64,000 bases of DNA from Falciphora oryzae. Taxonomy: Eukaryota; Ascomycota; Sordariomycetes; Magnaporthales; Magnaporthaceae. A model generated the notes under the pieces. That model was not told the origin of the DNA. It searched no databases and was given only the letters and a program-made list of their open reading frames with translations. Positions 45,285 to 57,165 of this stretch are shown here, one piece after another. Location of the stretch: contig JNVV01000022.1 in NCBI GenBank assembly GCA_000733355.1, forward strand, positions 453,384-517,383. The letters are read 5' to 3'. Each line of letters opens with the position of its first letter. Positions within the stretch are counted from its first letter, which is position 1. A program made the position numbers and the translations under genes.

Positions 45285-47643
45285 CACTCGTCATAAAGAC
45301 TCGTATCGTGCTCAGTATGCTTGCTCGCGTGTGGCGAGGTAACCTTGATGCCGCTTTCCAGGCGGTCCAGCGTCATGCTGTAGCCCTTATGTGTACACCA
45401 CGACTGCACCATGCGCACGGCATTCTTGATCTCGCGCCCGTTGAGCTGCCAGCCAGCGAGCTCCTTGATGTCTTCCTGCGTAAGCTCCTGCACCTCCTCG
45501 CTGTCGCCCTCCCTGGCCGTGGCGCCATCGGGTGCTGCGGTGCCCTTGCTGTTGCTGCCGGGATTTTTTCCTTGGCCGCTGGGAGCCAAAGCTTTGGTTT
45601 CGGCCTTGGGAAGCCGCCCCAAGAACTTTTGCCACACCGCCAGCCGCGCCTCCGTGCTCAGGGACTTGAACAGGAGGTGCAGCGAAACGCGGCTCCTGAA
45701 GGCGCTGTCGATGGTGTCGTAGAGGTTGGTTGTGAGGAAAATGATGCCCTTGAAATATTCAAGCTCGCGAAGGAAGATGCTGACAAGTTCGTTCCGGGCA
45801 ATGTCCTGCGGATGTCTCTCGGCCATGAAGACGTCGGCCTCGTCCAGAAGAATGACGGCGTCCCATTCAGTGGCCATTTCGAAAATGGTCTTGATGTTGG
45901 CGCCTAGGGCTGCAGCATTAATTCCAAGGTCTTCAGCCTGGAGGTAGAACAACGGCCTGTGGGTTTTGTCGGCGACCGCCTCTGCTGTCAGGGTCTTGCC
46001 TGTGCCCGGAGGGCCCGATAGAAGGATTATCAAGCCCTGGCCTTTGCCCATGATCACGTCGAGCTCCTTGTGGCCGCTGTTCTGGGTATGGTTCTCAACA
46101 AAAGAGAGCACAAGGTCCTTCTGCTGTTCGTCGTAGACCAGATGCTCGTAGGCCTCGTCGTTCCAGACCATGGGCCTGATGTCCTCGATGTAGAAACTCA
46201 TCCAGAGCTTGTTCTTGAGCGCATAGCCTTCCAGCAGCGGGTACATGAACATCAGGCTGGCCTCGTCGTGAAGCATTACTTGCTTGTTTTTCGCCTGCTC
46301 CTCCTCCGTCAGGCGCTTCTCGGGAGCCGGTGAGTTCTTGTTTGCTGCTTCTTTGCCGGGCGCAGCACCAGCTCGACCGGTTCCCTGAACCATGTTCCTT
46401 GTCGTATGAGGGTCCTTATCTTCCCGGACACCCTGAGCAAGGTGATGCTTCTTGTAGCCGACCACGTCGATGAGAACCCGACCATCAACATTGTGTTTCT
46501 CAATCGAGTCCTTCTCGGCCGGGTTCTTACTCTCTGCCTGGCGAATACCAAGACCAGTGTAGCAGCAGTAGGTGAGGCCTTGGTAGTCCAAGACCCTTGC
46601 GCCCCTGGAGACCATGCGAGACTTGACTTGGTCGGCATCCGGGTGGAAGTCGAGCGGGTAGTGAGGCAGCTCAAGCACGGGCAAATTGCCGGCGAACGCG
46701 GGGATTCTAACGTCGTGGTCGTCCCAGACAAATGCCTCGCCGTTGAAGCGCATGACCTTGCAGTGGACAACTAGGAAGGCGCCACACATGTCTTTGTGGA
46801 CCGCGGTATCGACGACCTTGCACAGCATCTCGCAGTTCCGGGCATACGATATGACGATGGAGTCCCGGGGGAAGAAGGTCCAGGCGGTTTTGAAGGAGAT
46901 GAGGCCCTTCTCCTTGAGCGCCGTGGTCTTTGCCTTGAGGTCAGAAAAGACGTCATCCAGGACCCTGACGAGCAGGTGCATGAAGGGCTTGAGGGCATCG
47001 CCATCTGCGAGGCTTCTGTACTTGGCCACGATTTGATCCTGGCAGAAGTAGAGCGGGCGGAAGGGCTCGTTGAAGGTGGCGGTCTCGTTTGCGTCCAAAT
47101 GGCACTCCTCCTTTTTCAAGATGGGCTCAAGGGCGGCTACCAGGGACGGGTTCTGGATGTCGATTCTGTGGTACTTGAGAGCAAAGCGGCCCGAGATGAC
47201 GGGCTTTTCCTTGTCCTTGACCTTGTAGAGCTTGATGGCCACGCGGTCTTGGGCGCGCGCGGCCGTCTTACTCATCTGCTTGGGCGGATACTGCCATACG
47301 TCCGCAGGGTTAGCATCGTAGGCGGTGGCCCTTGACGGTAGTATAAGATAAGAAAAGTAAAAAGCAAGAAAGAAAATATACTCACGTCGACCCAGTCCAC
47401 ATAGTCGTCCCCACATGAGCGTCCCTCGTACAACATCTTGACGGACGGGCTGGATCCCAGGATGGGGTCCTTGGCAGGACCGGCTGTCGCCGACGCGCCG
47501 CCCGCGCGCCCGGCCTTGGCAGCCTCGACCGAGCTGTCATCGGTCGAGAAGTCAGAGGCGGTTTTTTCGCCGCGCGTGACGGACTGCTTGATCTTGCAGC
47601 GCCATTTCCAGGCCGTTTCAGAGATCTGCTCCCGATCAAGCAT
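45284..47643 (-). CDS. AAA-family ATPase with fungal N-terminal domain (DUF7025-type)
   Basis: Two exons (47643-47386 and 47290-45284, joined in phase 0 across a 95-base intron) encode 754 residues. Residues 1-80 are disordered. Residues about 90-430 form a large conserved fungal N-domain with landmarks PLYFCQDQIVAKYRSL and FVWDDHDVRIPAF, and GRVLIDVVGYKKHH. The AAA module follows, with Walker A SGPPGTGKT near residue 512, Walker B VILLDEADVF near 563, a sensor-1-like FLTTN and an arginine-finger-like FRSRV. A charged insert (about 660-690) splits the C-terminal lid helices. This class is abundant in filamentous fungi and is only distantly related to Bcs1 and the SPATA5 group; function is unknown. 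No transmembrane segment or presequence was seen. Confidence 0.9.
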
Positions 47644-49311
47644 GTTGGCTTTCCTCGGGCTTGTTGTTCAACGAGAAGAGGCAGGAGAACTATCGTCGTT
47701 CAGATCTAGCTTGTGATATGTTGTCGCTGCACTGAGGAGGGACGCATGTAGCAGCGAGGACCCAAGGGGCGGCCGATGATATACTTTTTTCTGCCGCCTT
47801 CCCCTCTTCTGTGCGCGGTCGTCCGGTGTGACTGTTTCCCCTCCGTCCCAGCTCTTGGACAGGCAGCCTGGCAGGCAGCCTAAGGACCGAGCGACGACGC
47901 CGCATCATTGGCAGCTTGTGGCGGCGGCTGAGGGGGTTCCTGGTCTAGTGGCACGCCAAGCCATCTCCGGTTCGCGATTGAGTGCTGCAACGCGCTCGAA
48001 CTAGGCCTAGCTCGCGAGACAGGCAGACTGCCGCGGGGCGCTGCCCCGGTTGGTCCTATCGGCGCAGCATTCATGCATGCCGGGCGTAGGACATCGGGGC
48101 TTTGCAGGGCGACACGAGCCCAGTCCTACCATCGGAAGTCATTGACAGGTCGCCCCAGTCCTCGAGGGCTCAGACAGGGGTTCGACTGAACAGGCCCTGA
48201 GGCAGACTGTAAGGTAGACTATCAAGACACACGAGTTCGAGGGGGGCGCGACGAGGTCGGCCGCCTTTTATTTTACTTGTTATTATCATTTCGATCAAAC
48301 GAATAATGCGCAAACGTCAAATATCTCTGGTAGCACATGTGGAGGTGTCAAATCCCGACACGGCAACCTCTTGGCTGACCCGACCGCTAGGAAACGCCCG
48401 CTCGCGAGACCCACACAGCGCATTACCTCATGCCCGACCGCAGGAATACGGAGGCCTATACGTATTCATGTGTCAAAACTCCATCTTGAGTTTAGCGTAT
48501 TTTTCGGCTCACCCCAGGTGTATCAGCTCAATTTTCTACGCTACAGTTTATTTTAACAGCTGTTCCACGTAATAAATAACGACCCAAGGCACCAGATTGC
48601 GGTGAAAAGCACCGAATTGCAATGCAATTGATCGCGGAAGGTGCTGGATCGCGCGAGCCGATTTCGAAATGGGGCCCTGATTCGTGCAAATCCGTGGGGC
48701 CCGCACCTTTCAATTGGTTTGCACAATTTAGCCCCTTATATTGCAATTGGCCCGCACGAATCGAAGCCCCACACAAAATTTGCTTGCACTGCACAAATCA
48801 TAACCCCATTTCGAAATCGGCTCGCGCGATCCAGCACCTTCCGCGATCAATTGCATTGCAATTCGGTGCTTTTCACCGCAATCTGGTTCTTTTCATTGCA
48901 ATTTGGTGCTTCGGGCTGTTATTTATTATGTGGAATAGCTGTTAAAATAAGCTGTGGCTGGTGTTTGAGGCGAATGAAATCTACCCCCGGGCGAGTGTAT
49001 TGCACGCTAAACCTCATTGGGGCTTTGACACACGAATACATATAGACCTCCGTACAGAATTAAACTTCCCTATCCCTTGCGACTTCAGGATCAATGATGG
49101 GGCATATGAATAGGGGCACGTCGAGGCCCCCATCACGCCTGTCACCCAGGATGCCCCACGAAAACGACGTGAACCCCTCTATCATGTCGTCCGGGGGCAC
49201 AGCAATTAAGCACCATGGCCCACAGCCGTGGCCCCCGGACGCGCCTTGTTTCTTCTTTGCGCCGCCAAAAATCCGCAGCGCGCCGCTACCGCACAAACAA
49301 GCGACAGCACC
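47644..49311. other. Divergent intergenic region containing a large foldback element
   Basis: 1.7 kb between the divergent starts of the AAA ATPase and the glycosyltransferase. The inverted-repeat element at 48447-49054 fills over a third of it and ends about 260 bases before the glycosyltransferase ATG. Outside the element I see no gene. Confidence 0.5.
48447..49054. mobile_element. TA-bounded foldback/MITE element of about 608 bp
   Basis: The two halves are inverted copies. The ends read tacggaggcctatacgtatt on the left and, reverse-complemented, tacggaggtctatatgtatt on the right; the outer arms then stay alignable but diverged as far as the segment that begins near 48543 and ends near 48955 (ttattttaacagct core). 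Inside lies a perfect 84-bp inverted repeat (48591-48674 and 48804-48887). Outer-arm differences are largely C/T and G/A transitions, as repeat-induced point mutation would leave, though drift is possible. The right arm has one extra copy of a roughly 20-base internal unit. TA at both outer edges fits a Tc1/mariner-type or Stowaway-like MITE. No transposase frame is present. Confidence 0.8.
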
Positions 49312-50945
49312 ATGGCAGCACCGCCCAAGAAAATCCTCTTCCTCAGCAATGCCGAGTTTGGCGAGCTCACGGTGGTGCTGGCGACGTGCGACGCCCTGAT
49401 GCACGCCGCGCCGGTCACCGAGCTGCATGTGGCCACATATGGCGGCCAGCCCGAGCGAGCCGTCGCCGCCACCTCGGACCACGCCCGCCGCACCGCGCCC
49501 GCCGCCGCCCCCATCGTGTTCCACAAGGTCTCCGGCCCGTCGTACGTTGAGGCCATGCTTGGCCACTTCCCCGTGAAGGGGAGCATCCCCCCTTCGTTCG
49601 GCCTGCAGCCGGGCTTCTGGAACACGCTCAAGTTCCTCGGCGATATGCCTTGCACGCTCTTGCCCTGGAACGGCGACGACTTTATCGCGAGCCTGGACTC
49701 GTGCTTGCGCATCATCGACGAGGTGAAGCCCGATCTCATCGCCGTAAACAGCCTCTTCGCGCCGGGCCTGACGGCCGCCCGCCACTTGGGCGCCCGCTTC
49801 GTCGTTCTAGCCCCGGGCGCAATCAAGGATTATGCCACCTCCAAGCAGCCCTGGGCCGCCGCCTTCTGGAAATACCCAATGTGAGTGCGACAGTTCAACC
49901 ACCGAGCCGCTGTTTTATGTCTGACTGTCCGTGTTGTCCAGTATCGGGACGGCTTTTGCTTATCCTGTTCCATGGCATCAAATACACATGAATGTGTGCT
50001 TCATGCTGTTCATCATTTTCATCTTGGTGACCGACAAGCGGCTCAAAAACGTCACAAGTTACCTCAAAGCCAAAAGGGACGCCGAACTCGTTACCATAGG
50101 CGCCCTGGCGTTTGGTTCGTTCTCGGACAGCAAGCTCCTTGTGGGCTGCAGCCCGGAGCTGGACTTCCCCGTCGTGGTTCCCGATTTCATGGAGCCATGT
50201 GGGCCTATCGTTCGGCCTGTCCCGTCGGTGGCCGAGGTCGACCCCGATCTCGATGCCTGGCTTGCCAGCGGCCCCACCCTGTACATCTCCCTTGGAACGC
50301 ACGCACTGACGACCGAGGACCAGGCGGTCGAGATGGCCAAGGCCGTCAGAGTGCTCATCGACAGCGCCGAGTCGAACGAGGTCAGAGCCGGCCTCAGAGT
50401 GCTCTGGAAGCTCAAGAAAAATGGCGACTATGATGTGAACAAGCCCGACAGCAAGGTCCACGTCATACTGGGCGAGGAGATGGCCTCTGACAGGGTCCGC
50501 ATTGTGGATTGGGTCACGGCTGAGCCCATGGCAGTGCTGCAATCAGGGCATGTGGTTTGCAGTGTTAGTCACGGGGGCGCGAATTCATTCTACGAAGCTG
50601 TCACGTAAGTAGCCTCGACCCTTTTGCAAAGGTACGCATAAAGCTGACAGCAACATACCAAACAGCACGGGGACGCCACAGGTGGTTCTCCCACAGTGGG
50701 CCGACTGCTACGAATTTGCACACCGGGCAGAGATGCTGGGTGTTGGTCGCTGGGGCAGTAGGACGGCGAAGCCCAGGTGGTCTGCCGAGGAGCTCGGCCT
50801 CGCGCTCGTTGAGGTCGTGGTCGGACAGAAACGCGATACATATCGGCGGAGAGCCCAGAGTCTTTCCAAGAGATTCAGCGCCGGCGCAGGGCGGGCCAGG
50901 GCCGCCCAGGTCCTTCTGGAGGCGATGAATAGCAGCAGCAGATAG
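49312..50945 (+). CDS. UDP-glycosyltransferase (GT1 family)
   Basis: Exons 49312-49880, 49942-50604 and 50666-50945 encode 503 residues. The N-terminal Rossmann half opens KKILFLSNAEFGELTVVLAT. A hydrophobic helix in the middle (MNVCFMLFIIFILVT) matches a feature common in fungal family members. The C-terminal donor-binding half has TLYISLGTHA and the shortened PSPG-type motif VDWVTAEPMAVLQSGHVVCS, then SHGGANSFYEAV and PQVVLPQWADCYEFAHRAEM. These motifs bind the UDP-sugar. The acceptor, perhaps a sterol or secondary metabolite, is unknown. I chose ATG 49312 because the longer frame from 49228 lacks family similarity. No biosynthetic cluster surrounds the gene. Confidence 0.92.
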
Positions 50946-51721
50946 ACCGAATAGACCAAGAGACCCAGCCGGGGTCGAGCCCGGGCAGCCACAAAAACAG
51001 GACCCTCGTGCCGCAATTTGAATGTGCTGTGAAGATTGAAGGCCAAGGGACGGGTGCGGGAGACATGCAACCCTCCATTTGACGTTTACGAGAGAGAGAA
51101 AAAGAAAAAAAAGCACACCAGCACGAGTCTATGGCCTAAAAATATGTCGCCAGAGCTCCAATTTCATTATCCACATGTCACGACATTCCGATTTTAAATC
51201 ATGTCAAATTGAGAGTGATTCTCACAATTCAGCAGACTGCGTGTGGTGCTCATGGTTAAGCACTGTCACTCGCAATTGGATTCCCCACGACAAGGAGTCA
51301 CGTGAAGTCAAACACCGACAGCCGCTCCCGCCCCGAATGATGGAGTCGTCGAGCACGCCATTTCGACTAGCCAATCAGAGCAGAGCAGTGGCTTCCAGCA
51401 TCTGTTTTAAGACTGTCGACCAGGCCCAACGACGAACAATTCAACCTCACTCCATGTTTCCTGGCTTGTGGTGGCAGTATTCATGATATTGAAACAGATT
51501 CCGCTTTCATTTCTCTGCTGGCACTTGCTGTGCGAAGCTATCCTATGCTGGAGCCGTGGCTCTGGGTCTCCCACCCATCGCTTATATCCAAAACCGCTAC
51601 GATATCAAAACACCAAATGGAAGCATCATGCGACAACAAAACAGCAAGCAAAAAAAAACCATCCAATACCCCTGAGTCGCCAGTCACCCCTGGATTACAG
51701 CCTCCATCTCCATTATAGTTA
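50946..51721. other. Convergent 3' intergenic region
   Basis: About 780 bases between the stop codons of the glycosyltransferase and cysteine dioxygenase genes, AT-richer than the flanks. No gene or repeat recognised. Confidence 0.5.
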
Positions 51722-52514
51722 CTAACACAAACCCGAAGCCTCCTCGAGCCGACGGCCATACTCGGAGAAGTTGCCGCACTTCTTGACGTGGCTCCTTTTC
51801 CCTGTGTTGGCATTGAAGATCGAGCAGCCATTCTTGGCCACGTTGGGGGGCGTGTACACTGCTCCAGTCAGCTTTACATGAACCCAAGGTGGCTCATAGG
51901 GATGGACGAAGACACTTACGGTGCAGGGAGACAGCGAAGTCGCTGCCCTTGTTCCACACTCTGTGGAGGCCGAGCTCGTCGGCCATGTACGCCACGGCAT
52001 TCTCCTTGTGTGTTCTCTCGGATATAATCGCCATCGGCTCCTCAACCCCTTCCCTGGGATGGGCATACCGAGTCTCGGTCAGTTCGCCTCGGAGGATCTT
52101 CATCAGGCAGTGTGCCTTGCCGTGGTCATGGATCGGGCTGCCTTTGCCAGGCGACCAAACGAGGACAAGCTTGAGAAAGCGCAGCTCGACGTCAGCATCT
52201 AGAGGTGGGTAAGGGGTGACATCGACTGTTGTCCTTACCAAGTTGCTCTTTCCGTTGCCCTCGTCTACCAGGTTACGAGTGTAACCTCTGCTCGAATCCT
52301 GCATGGCGAACGGCAGCCAGCCCTGCTCTCTGGCGTCGTATCCGTCCATGAGCCATGTGAGGTGGTTGACATCGACGTCGTCGGAGGTCAGCCCGGACGA
52401 GGGACCAAGTGCGTGCTTCAGCTCCAGGACAAGCTCGGCGAAGCCCACGGGCGCCTCGGATCGACACCCTGCCGACAGCAGCGAGGACGCTTGTTGAACG
52501 ATACCGACAGCCAT
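51722..52514 (-). CDS. Cysteine dioxygenase
   Basis: Three exons (52514-52239, 52169-51920, 51858-51722) encode 220 residues. The cupin iron site is visible: the HDH of SPIHDHGKAHC supplies two His ligands and the His of ELGLHRV the third. The Cys of KAHC is placed to form the Cys-Tyr cross-link known from mammalian enzymes. The enzyme oxidises cysteine to cysteine sulfinate in the cytosol, the first step of cysteine catabolism and taurine formation. Intron 1 (69 bases, GTAAGG donor) is a multiple of three and contains no stop in frame, so it could be read through; I remove it because the join NL|LVLVW restores the conserved strand. The start ATG opens MAVGIVQQ; the frame extends upstream with non-conserved sequence. 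Confidence 0.94.
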
Positions 52515-54162
52515 CTTGGATCTACGTTGTGGTCTCGTTGGGATGTTGGGGAGGTTGATTGGACTTTTGGTTCTGCTTTGGTTCTTCTGGTGGATGAGTA
52601 TGAGGTGTGGACACTTCGGTTTTTCTGACTGAAGTTGCGGTCTGGTGTGCTGGGCGATGGCTTCTGACCTGGTGTCTGGGTACCGTCCAGACACTGTCGG
52701 GTTTGATTGTGGTGCGGAGCGCAGCGGCCTCGCTATTTGTCGCCGACCTCGGGGGAGTGGGTCACTGTGTCAATAGGGGCGCCGGCCTGCATCCCTGACC
52801 TGGGAAGGGCGAGTCGAACCGAAAGACGCAAAACGGGAGCAGCGACGGAAACCGGCCACTTGCGACGGCAAATTTCGGATCGTTCGATGTCTGGCCAACC
52901 GTCTTCCTGACCGAACTCTGCTTTTGCGGTTGGGCGGAACACTTGGTGATCTTTACCCGACAGCACACGGCAAGGCCCGCGATAACGGACGAGGGGTGGC
53001 CGGCAAACAAAGCGAAACTCAAAGCGCTCGCCAAGTCGGACGGGCATCCTGGAGGTGGTCACAAGACTGTTGGGCCACGGAAGCGCAAGCAAGTCCCGGG
53101 CTGTGCTGTGTGCACCCTACGGTCTCGTACTAAGGGTTGTTGTCACGCCATGCGCTACCAATTGCCCAAAATCAATTATACCGCCTTCAGTCACTCCGCC
53201 ACCTGATCTTCATTCAAATTTCGCTAACAGACATATCCTTCCACGAGGCATCTTCCAAAAACCTACCAGAAGGTGGCGGCAGAAGATCGTCGGTCGGTTG
53301 GATAGAAGGATGCGGGCTTCCGCATCCCTTATCTCTGCATGCCACGAGCACTCCCACCGCCGTCGGCTCCCGACGGCTTATCTGTGAATGCGGGCATGAC
53401 GTATGGGCTGGTTGAGAATGTGGCGGATGACTATTTCTCTTGCATCTGGCTCCATTGTCCGGGATGCTTGAGGGGTTTTGTGTTGGGGTTACATAATGAA
53501 TGAAAATTCTCAGCGGTAGCTTCTGCCGACATCACATTCGAGGTTGGGCCCCGAGTGGCCCTCTCCGCCAGCAGAAAAAGTCAGCTTTAACCACCCAGCG
53601 GATATCCTAGCGTGTTGCATATTGATAACTGATCTTCAGCTGAGATGTCTCGATGCAAGAGCGCGTTTGTTTGGTTGTCGGGGACCTACCAATCTGTTCG
53701 GGAAAACGAGACAGGAAGAAAAAATGGGCAACAATGGTGCTCTTTCAACATCCTCTCAGCCTCGAGATTGGCCCCTGGGTACCCCATTAGCATCTCCCTC
53801 TCTATCATCGAGAGAGTAATAATGCCTTGATGTTACTGGTGGTTTTCAGTTATGTCATCCGTGGAAGACATCGAGGCTGGGAGCACACCGAAATTGAGGC
53901 AGACAGGGGCAAGCACTGGCCTATCCCGAACCCTTGTTCACTGTGGAGATCCTGGCCAGGCTGGTGGGAAGCGATAACAGCCGCTTAGACGCTTATCAAA
54001 ATTTTGAATCGCGGGGTTGGCTGCTGCTGAGAGTCCCAGTGAAATAATTGCCTCCAGTCTGGTGCGCATGAAGGGTATGTGCTTTGTGTGACAATCGCTC
54101 CTCCATAGAGAGAAGGGAAGAGGCGCGACTACAAGACTTGTGCTGTTGCACTGCAGGCAGTC
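52515..54162. promoter_or_regulatory. Divergent intergenic region between cysteine dioxygenase and TYW1
   Basis: 1.65 kb between divergent genes. Short frames only. I saw no repeat or recognised regulatory motif. Confidence 0.45.
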
Positions 54163-56618
54163 ATGTATTCCACTTTAGAATACAGTGGTCTGTACTTCGA
54201 TCGCTTGAGCTTTTGTGCGTTGGTTCTCTTCCCTCAGTCCTCACCCTGGCGTGAATCTCCCCTCGGAACTGACAATCTTGCTGCTGTCGGCTGGGATCAG
54301 ACGTACTCGAAATATGGCACAGCTACCGGACCCCGGTATTGCTATGCGCATTCACCTGCCTGATTCTGATAAGGATATACCTACGCCTCGTCTATGGGCG
54401 GCCAGGAGAGCCAGTCGCATTCGTTCGAGCTCTTGGCGCCGACAGCGCAAAATCCAAGCCCGACCCACCATCGACGGACGAGGCCATCGTGACGGACAAG
54501 AAGCCAAAGCCAGCCAACCAACCAAAGGCCAAGGCCGCGGGGCCGCGTCGGATCAGGGGCGAAGTGAATAAAGACAAGACCGGCGAGGGCGCAGAGTTCT
54601 CGGGGCCGCGGGAAATTCAGCCGTTCGTTTTCTTTTCTTCGGTCACCGGAAGAACGGAAAAGGTTGCGCGCGAGTATGCCGTGAGACTGGAAGAATCGGC
54701 GCGCGCCCTGTCGCCTATTCCGGGGTGCCAGGTACTTGCGCCGAAGGTGCTTGACCTCTCCGAAATCGACTATGACGAGTACTTCATCACGCCGCCGCAA
54801 CTGGAGCCGCAGCATGCCGATGGGCGTGTCGAACTGCTCTACCTGCTCCTGCTCCCCAGCTTCAACATCGACACTATAAACGATACCTTCCTCGAGCACC
54901 TGCAGGAAACGCACCACGACTTCAGGATAGACACCGCCCCCCTGTCGCCACTGCTTGGCTACTCGGTCTTCGGGTTCGGCGACAGGGAGGGCTGGCCTAC
55001 CGAGGAGGAAGGGTTCTGCTTCCAGGCCAAGGAGGCCGACAGGTGGATGGCCAAGCTGACAGGCCGTAAACGGGCCTGCCCGCTCGGGATTGGAGACTCC
55101 AAGACCGACGCAGCGGAGCGTCTGTCTGAATGGCACGATGGCGTCGTCGACGTTCTCGGTCTGTTGGCCCAAACAGGTTCGCTCGGTGAAGGTGTGCCTG
55201 GTTCAGGAGACGCTGTGGAGAGCGAGGACGAAGAAGCATCCGATGCGGACGACGGTGAGGTGCTCTTTGACGAAGATACGCCAACTGCGAAGAAAAAGTC
55301 TGGGCGCAAGGCGGCCTCGGGGACTCTCGACGACGTAGAGGACATTGGCCGAGTCTTGGAAGCGTCGCGGGCAGACGGCACGTCGGCCCCCGTCGCCGTG
55401 GACTTCACCACCTACGGCAAAGCGAGTGCCAGCAGGACAAGAAAGCCGGCCGCCCAGACAGTCAAGGAGATGGTGCCCAAGAACTCGCCCACATATGCCG
55501 CGCTGACGAAGCAAGGGTATGCTATCGTTGGCTCTCACTCGGGTGTTAAAATCTGCCGATGGACCAAGTCAGCGCTGCGGGGACGCGGCAGCTGCTACAA
55601 ATACTCGTTCTACGGCATCAACAGCCACCAGTGCATGGAGGCCACACCGTCGCTCTCGTGTTCCAACAAGTGCGTCTTTTGCTGGCGGCACGGGACGAAC
55701 CCGGTCGGGACGACGTGGCGCTGGGTCGCGGACGCGCCGGACCTGATATTCGACGGCATCCGGAAGAAACACTACCAAAAGATCAAGATGATGCGAGGCG
55801 TCCCAGGAGTGCGGGCCGAGCGGTTCGCCGAGGCCATGCGGATCCGGCACTGCGCGCTCTCGCTCGTCGGCGAGCCCATCTTCTACCCGCACATCAACGA
55901 GTTCCTGGCGCTGCTGCACGGCGAGCGCATCTCGTCCTTCCTCGTCTGCAACGCGCAGCACCCGGACCAGCTCGCAGCCCTGGGCCACGTGACGCAGCTG
56001 TACGTGTCGATAGACGCCTCGAACCGCGAGTCGCTGCGGCGTGTCGACCGGCCCCTGCACCGCGACTTCTGGGAGCGCCTGCAGGGCTGTCTCGACATCC
56101 TGCGCGAGCGCCGCTTCCGCCAGCGCACCGTCTTCCGGCTCACGCTCGTCAAGGGCTTCAACGTCGAGGACGAGGTCGAGGGCTACGCTGACATGGTCGA
56201 GAAGGCCCTGCCCTGCTTCGTCGAGGTCAAGGGCGTCACGTACTGCGGCACTTCCACCTCGGCCGGCGCGGGCCTTAGCATGGCCAACGTGCCCTTCTAC
56301 CACGAAGTGTGCGAGTTCGTCACGGCCCTCGAGGCTTCGCTCCGGCGCAGGGGCCTGGCCTACGGCCTCGCCGCCGAGCACGCGCACTCGTGCTGCGTGC
56401 TCCTCGCGAGCGAGCGATTCCGCGTCGATGGCAAATGGCACACCCGCATCGACTACGACCGCTTCTTCGGGCTGCTCGACGAGAAAGGCCCGCATGGAGA
56501 TTTCTCTCCCGAGGACTACATGGGTCCCGAAACGCCCGAGTGGGCGACTTGGGGCAACGGCGGGTTCGACCCCCGGGACCAGAGGGTAGATCGGAAGGGC
56601 CGGCCGATAGAAGCCTAG
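54163..56618 (+). CDS. TYW1: tRNA wybutosine-synthesizing enzyme Tyw1 (flavodoxin-radical SAM)
   Basis: The main exon is open from 54273 to the stop ending at 56618 but has no usable ATG at its start. I propose exon 1 at 54163-54214 (from ATG 54163), a GTGCGT donor, a CTGAC branch and CAG acceptor, and exon 2 from 54301, giving 789 residues (yeast 810). An N-terminal membrane helix (VLLCAFTCLILIRIYLRLVY) precedes a flavodoxin-like domain (FVFFSSVTGRTEKVA to LSEWHDGVVDVLG). The radical SAM domain has CSNKCVFC (CX3CX2C), followed by WRHGTNPVGTTWRW and HCALSLVGEP. Tyw1 condenses pyruvate carbons onto m1G37 of tRNAPhe to form the tricyclic 4-demethylwyosine, at the ER surface in yeast. The core is certain and exon 1 is tentative. 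Confidence 0.93.
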
Positions 56619-57165
56619 TTTGACATAAGCATCGAGATGCACAATGAACCGCTTGTTGATTTCTTTTGCGTCTATAGTGTGCCAATCATTTGACCGCAGA
56701 GATGTTAGCATCATGCCATTCAAGTCATTAGAACCTTTCTTTTTTTTGCGCCAGTGCCGCCCAACCACAGGCGACCCCTCATCAAAAAATGATGCGTCTA
56801 TATACAGAATGTTCTACAGTATGGGCCCACCTCCCTCCCGCTGGCCGGTAAATATCCCTCTCCGTATTAATACAAGGAAAGGAAGTGAACAGTTGCCTGG
56901 GAGGGGGTTCGGAGAAGGAGCCGTCAGCCATCGAGGGGCGCTCGTGGCCTTGACCTTTCCGGCTTCTCCTTGCTTCTCCAAGGGCAGCTGTTGGTCTGTC
57001 CGTCTGTCCAAAAGAGTGGAGGGAGGTTTGTTTTTTTTTGTTCGTGCCGTGGTATAGATTCACGCTGAAGCGAATTGGGCGGTTGATTTGGAGAGCCTAT
57101 CGAGGTGACGTGTCTGCTCCGACGGACAATCAACGTAGACAGGTATGAGAGCCCTAATCGGCTGT
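56619..57165. other. Convergent 3' intergenic region
   Basis: About 550 bases between the TYW1 and TOM20 stop codons. Nothing recognised beyond likely 3' UTRs. Confidence 0.5.

Noticed and set aside
55569..56768. 399-codon frame antisense to TYW1
   Set aside because: GC-rich third positions of the radical SAM exon keep the antisense frame open; no domain.
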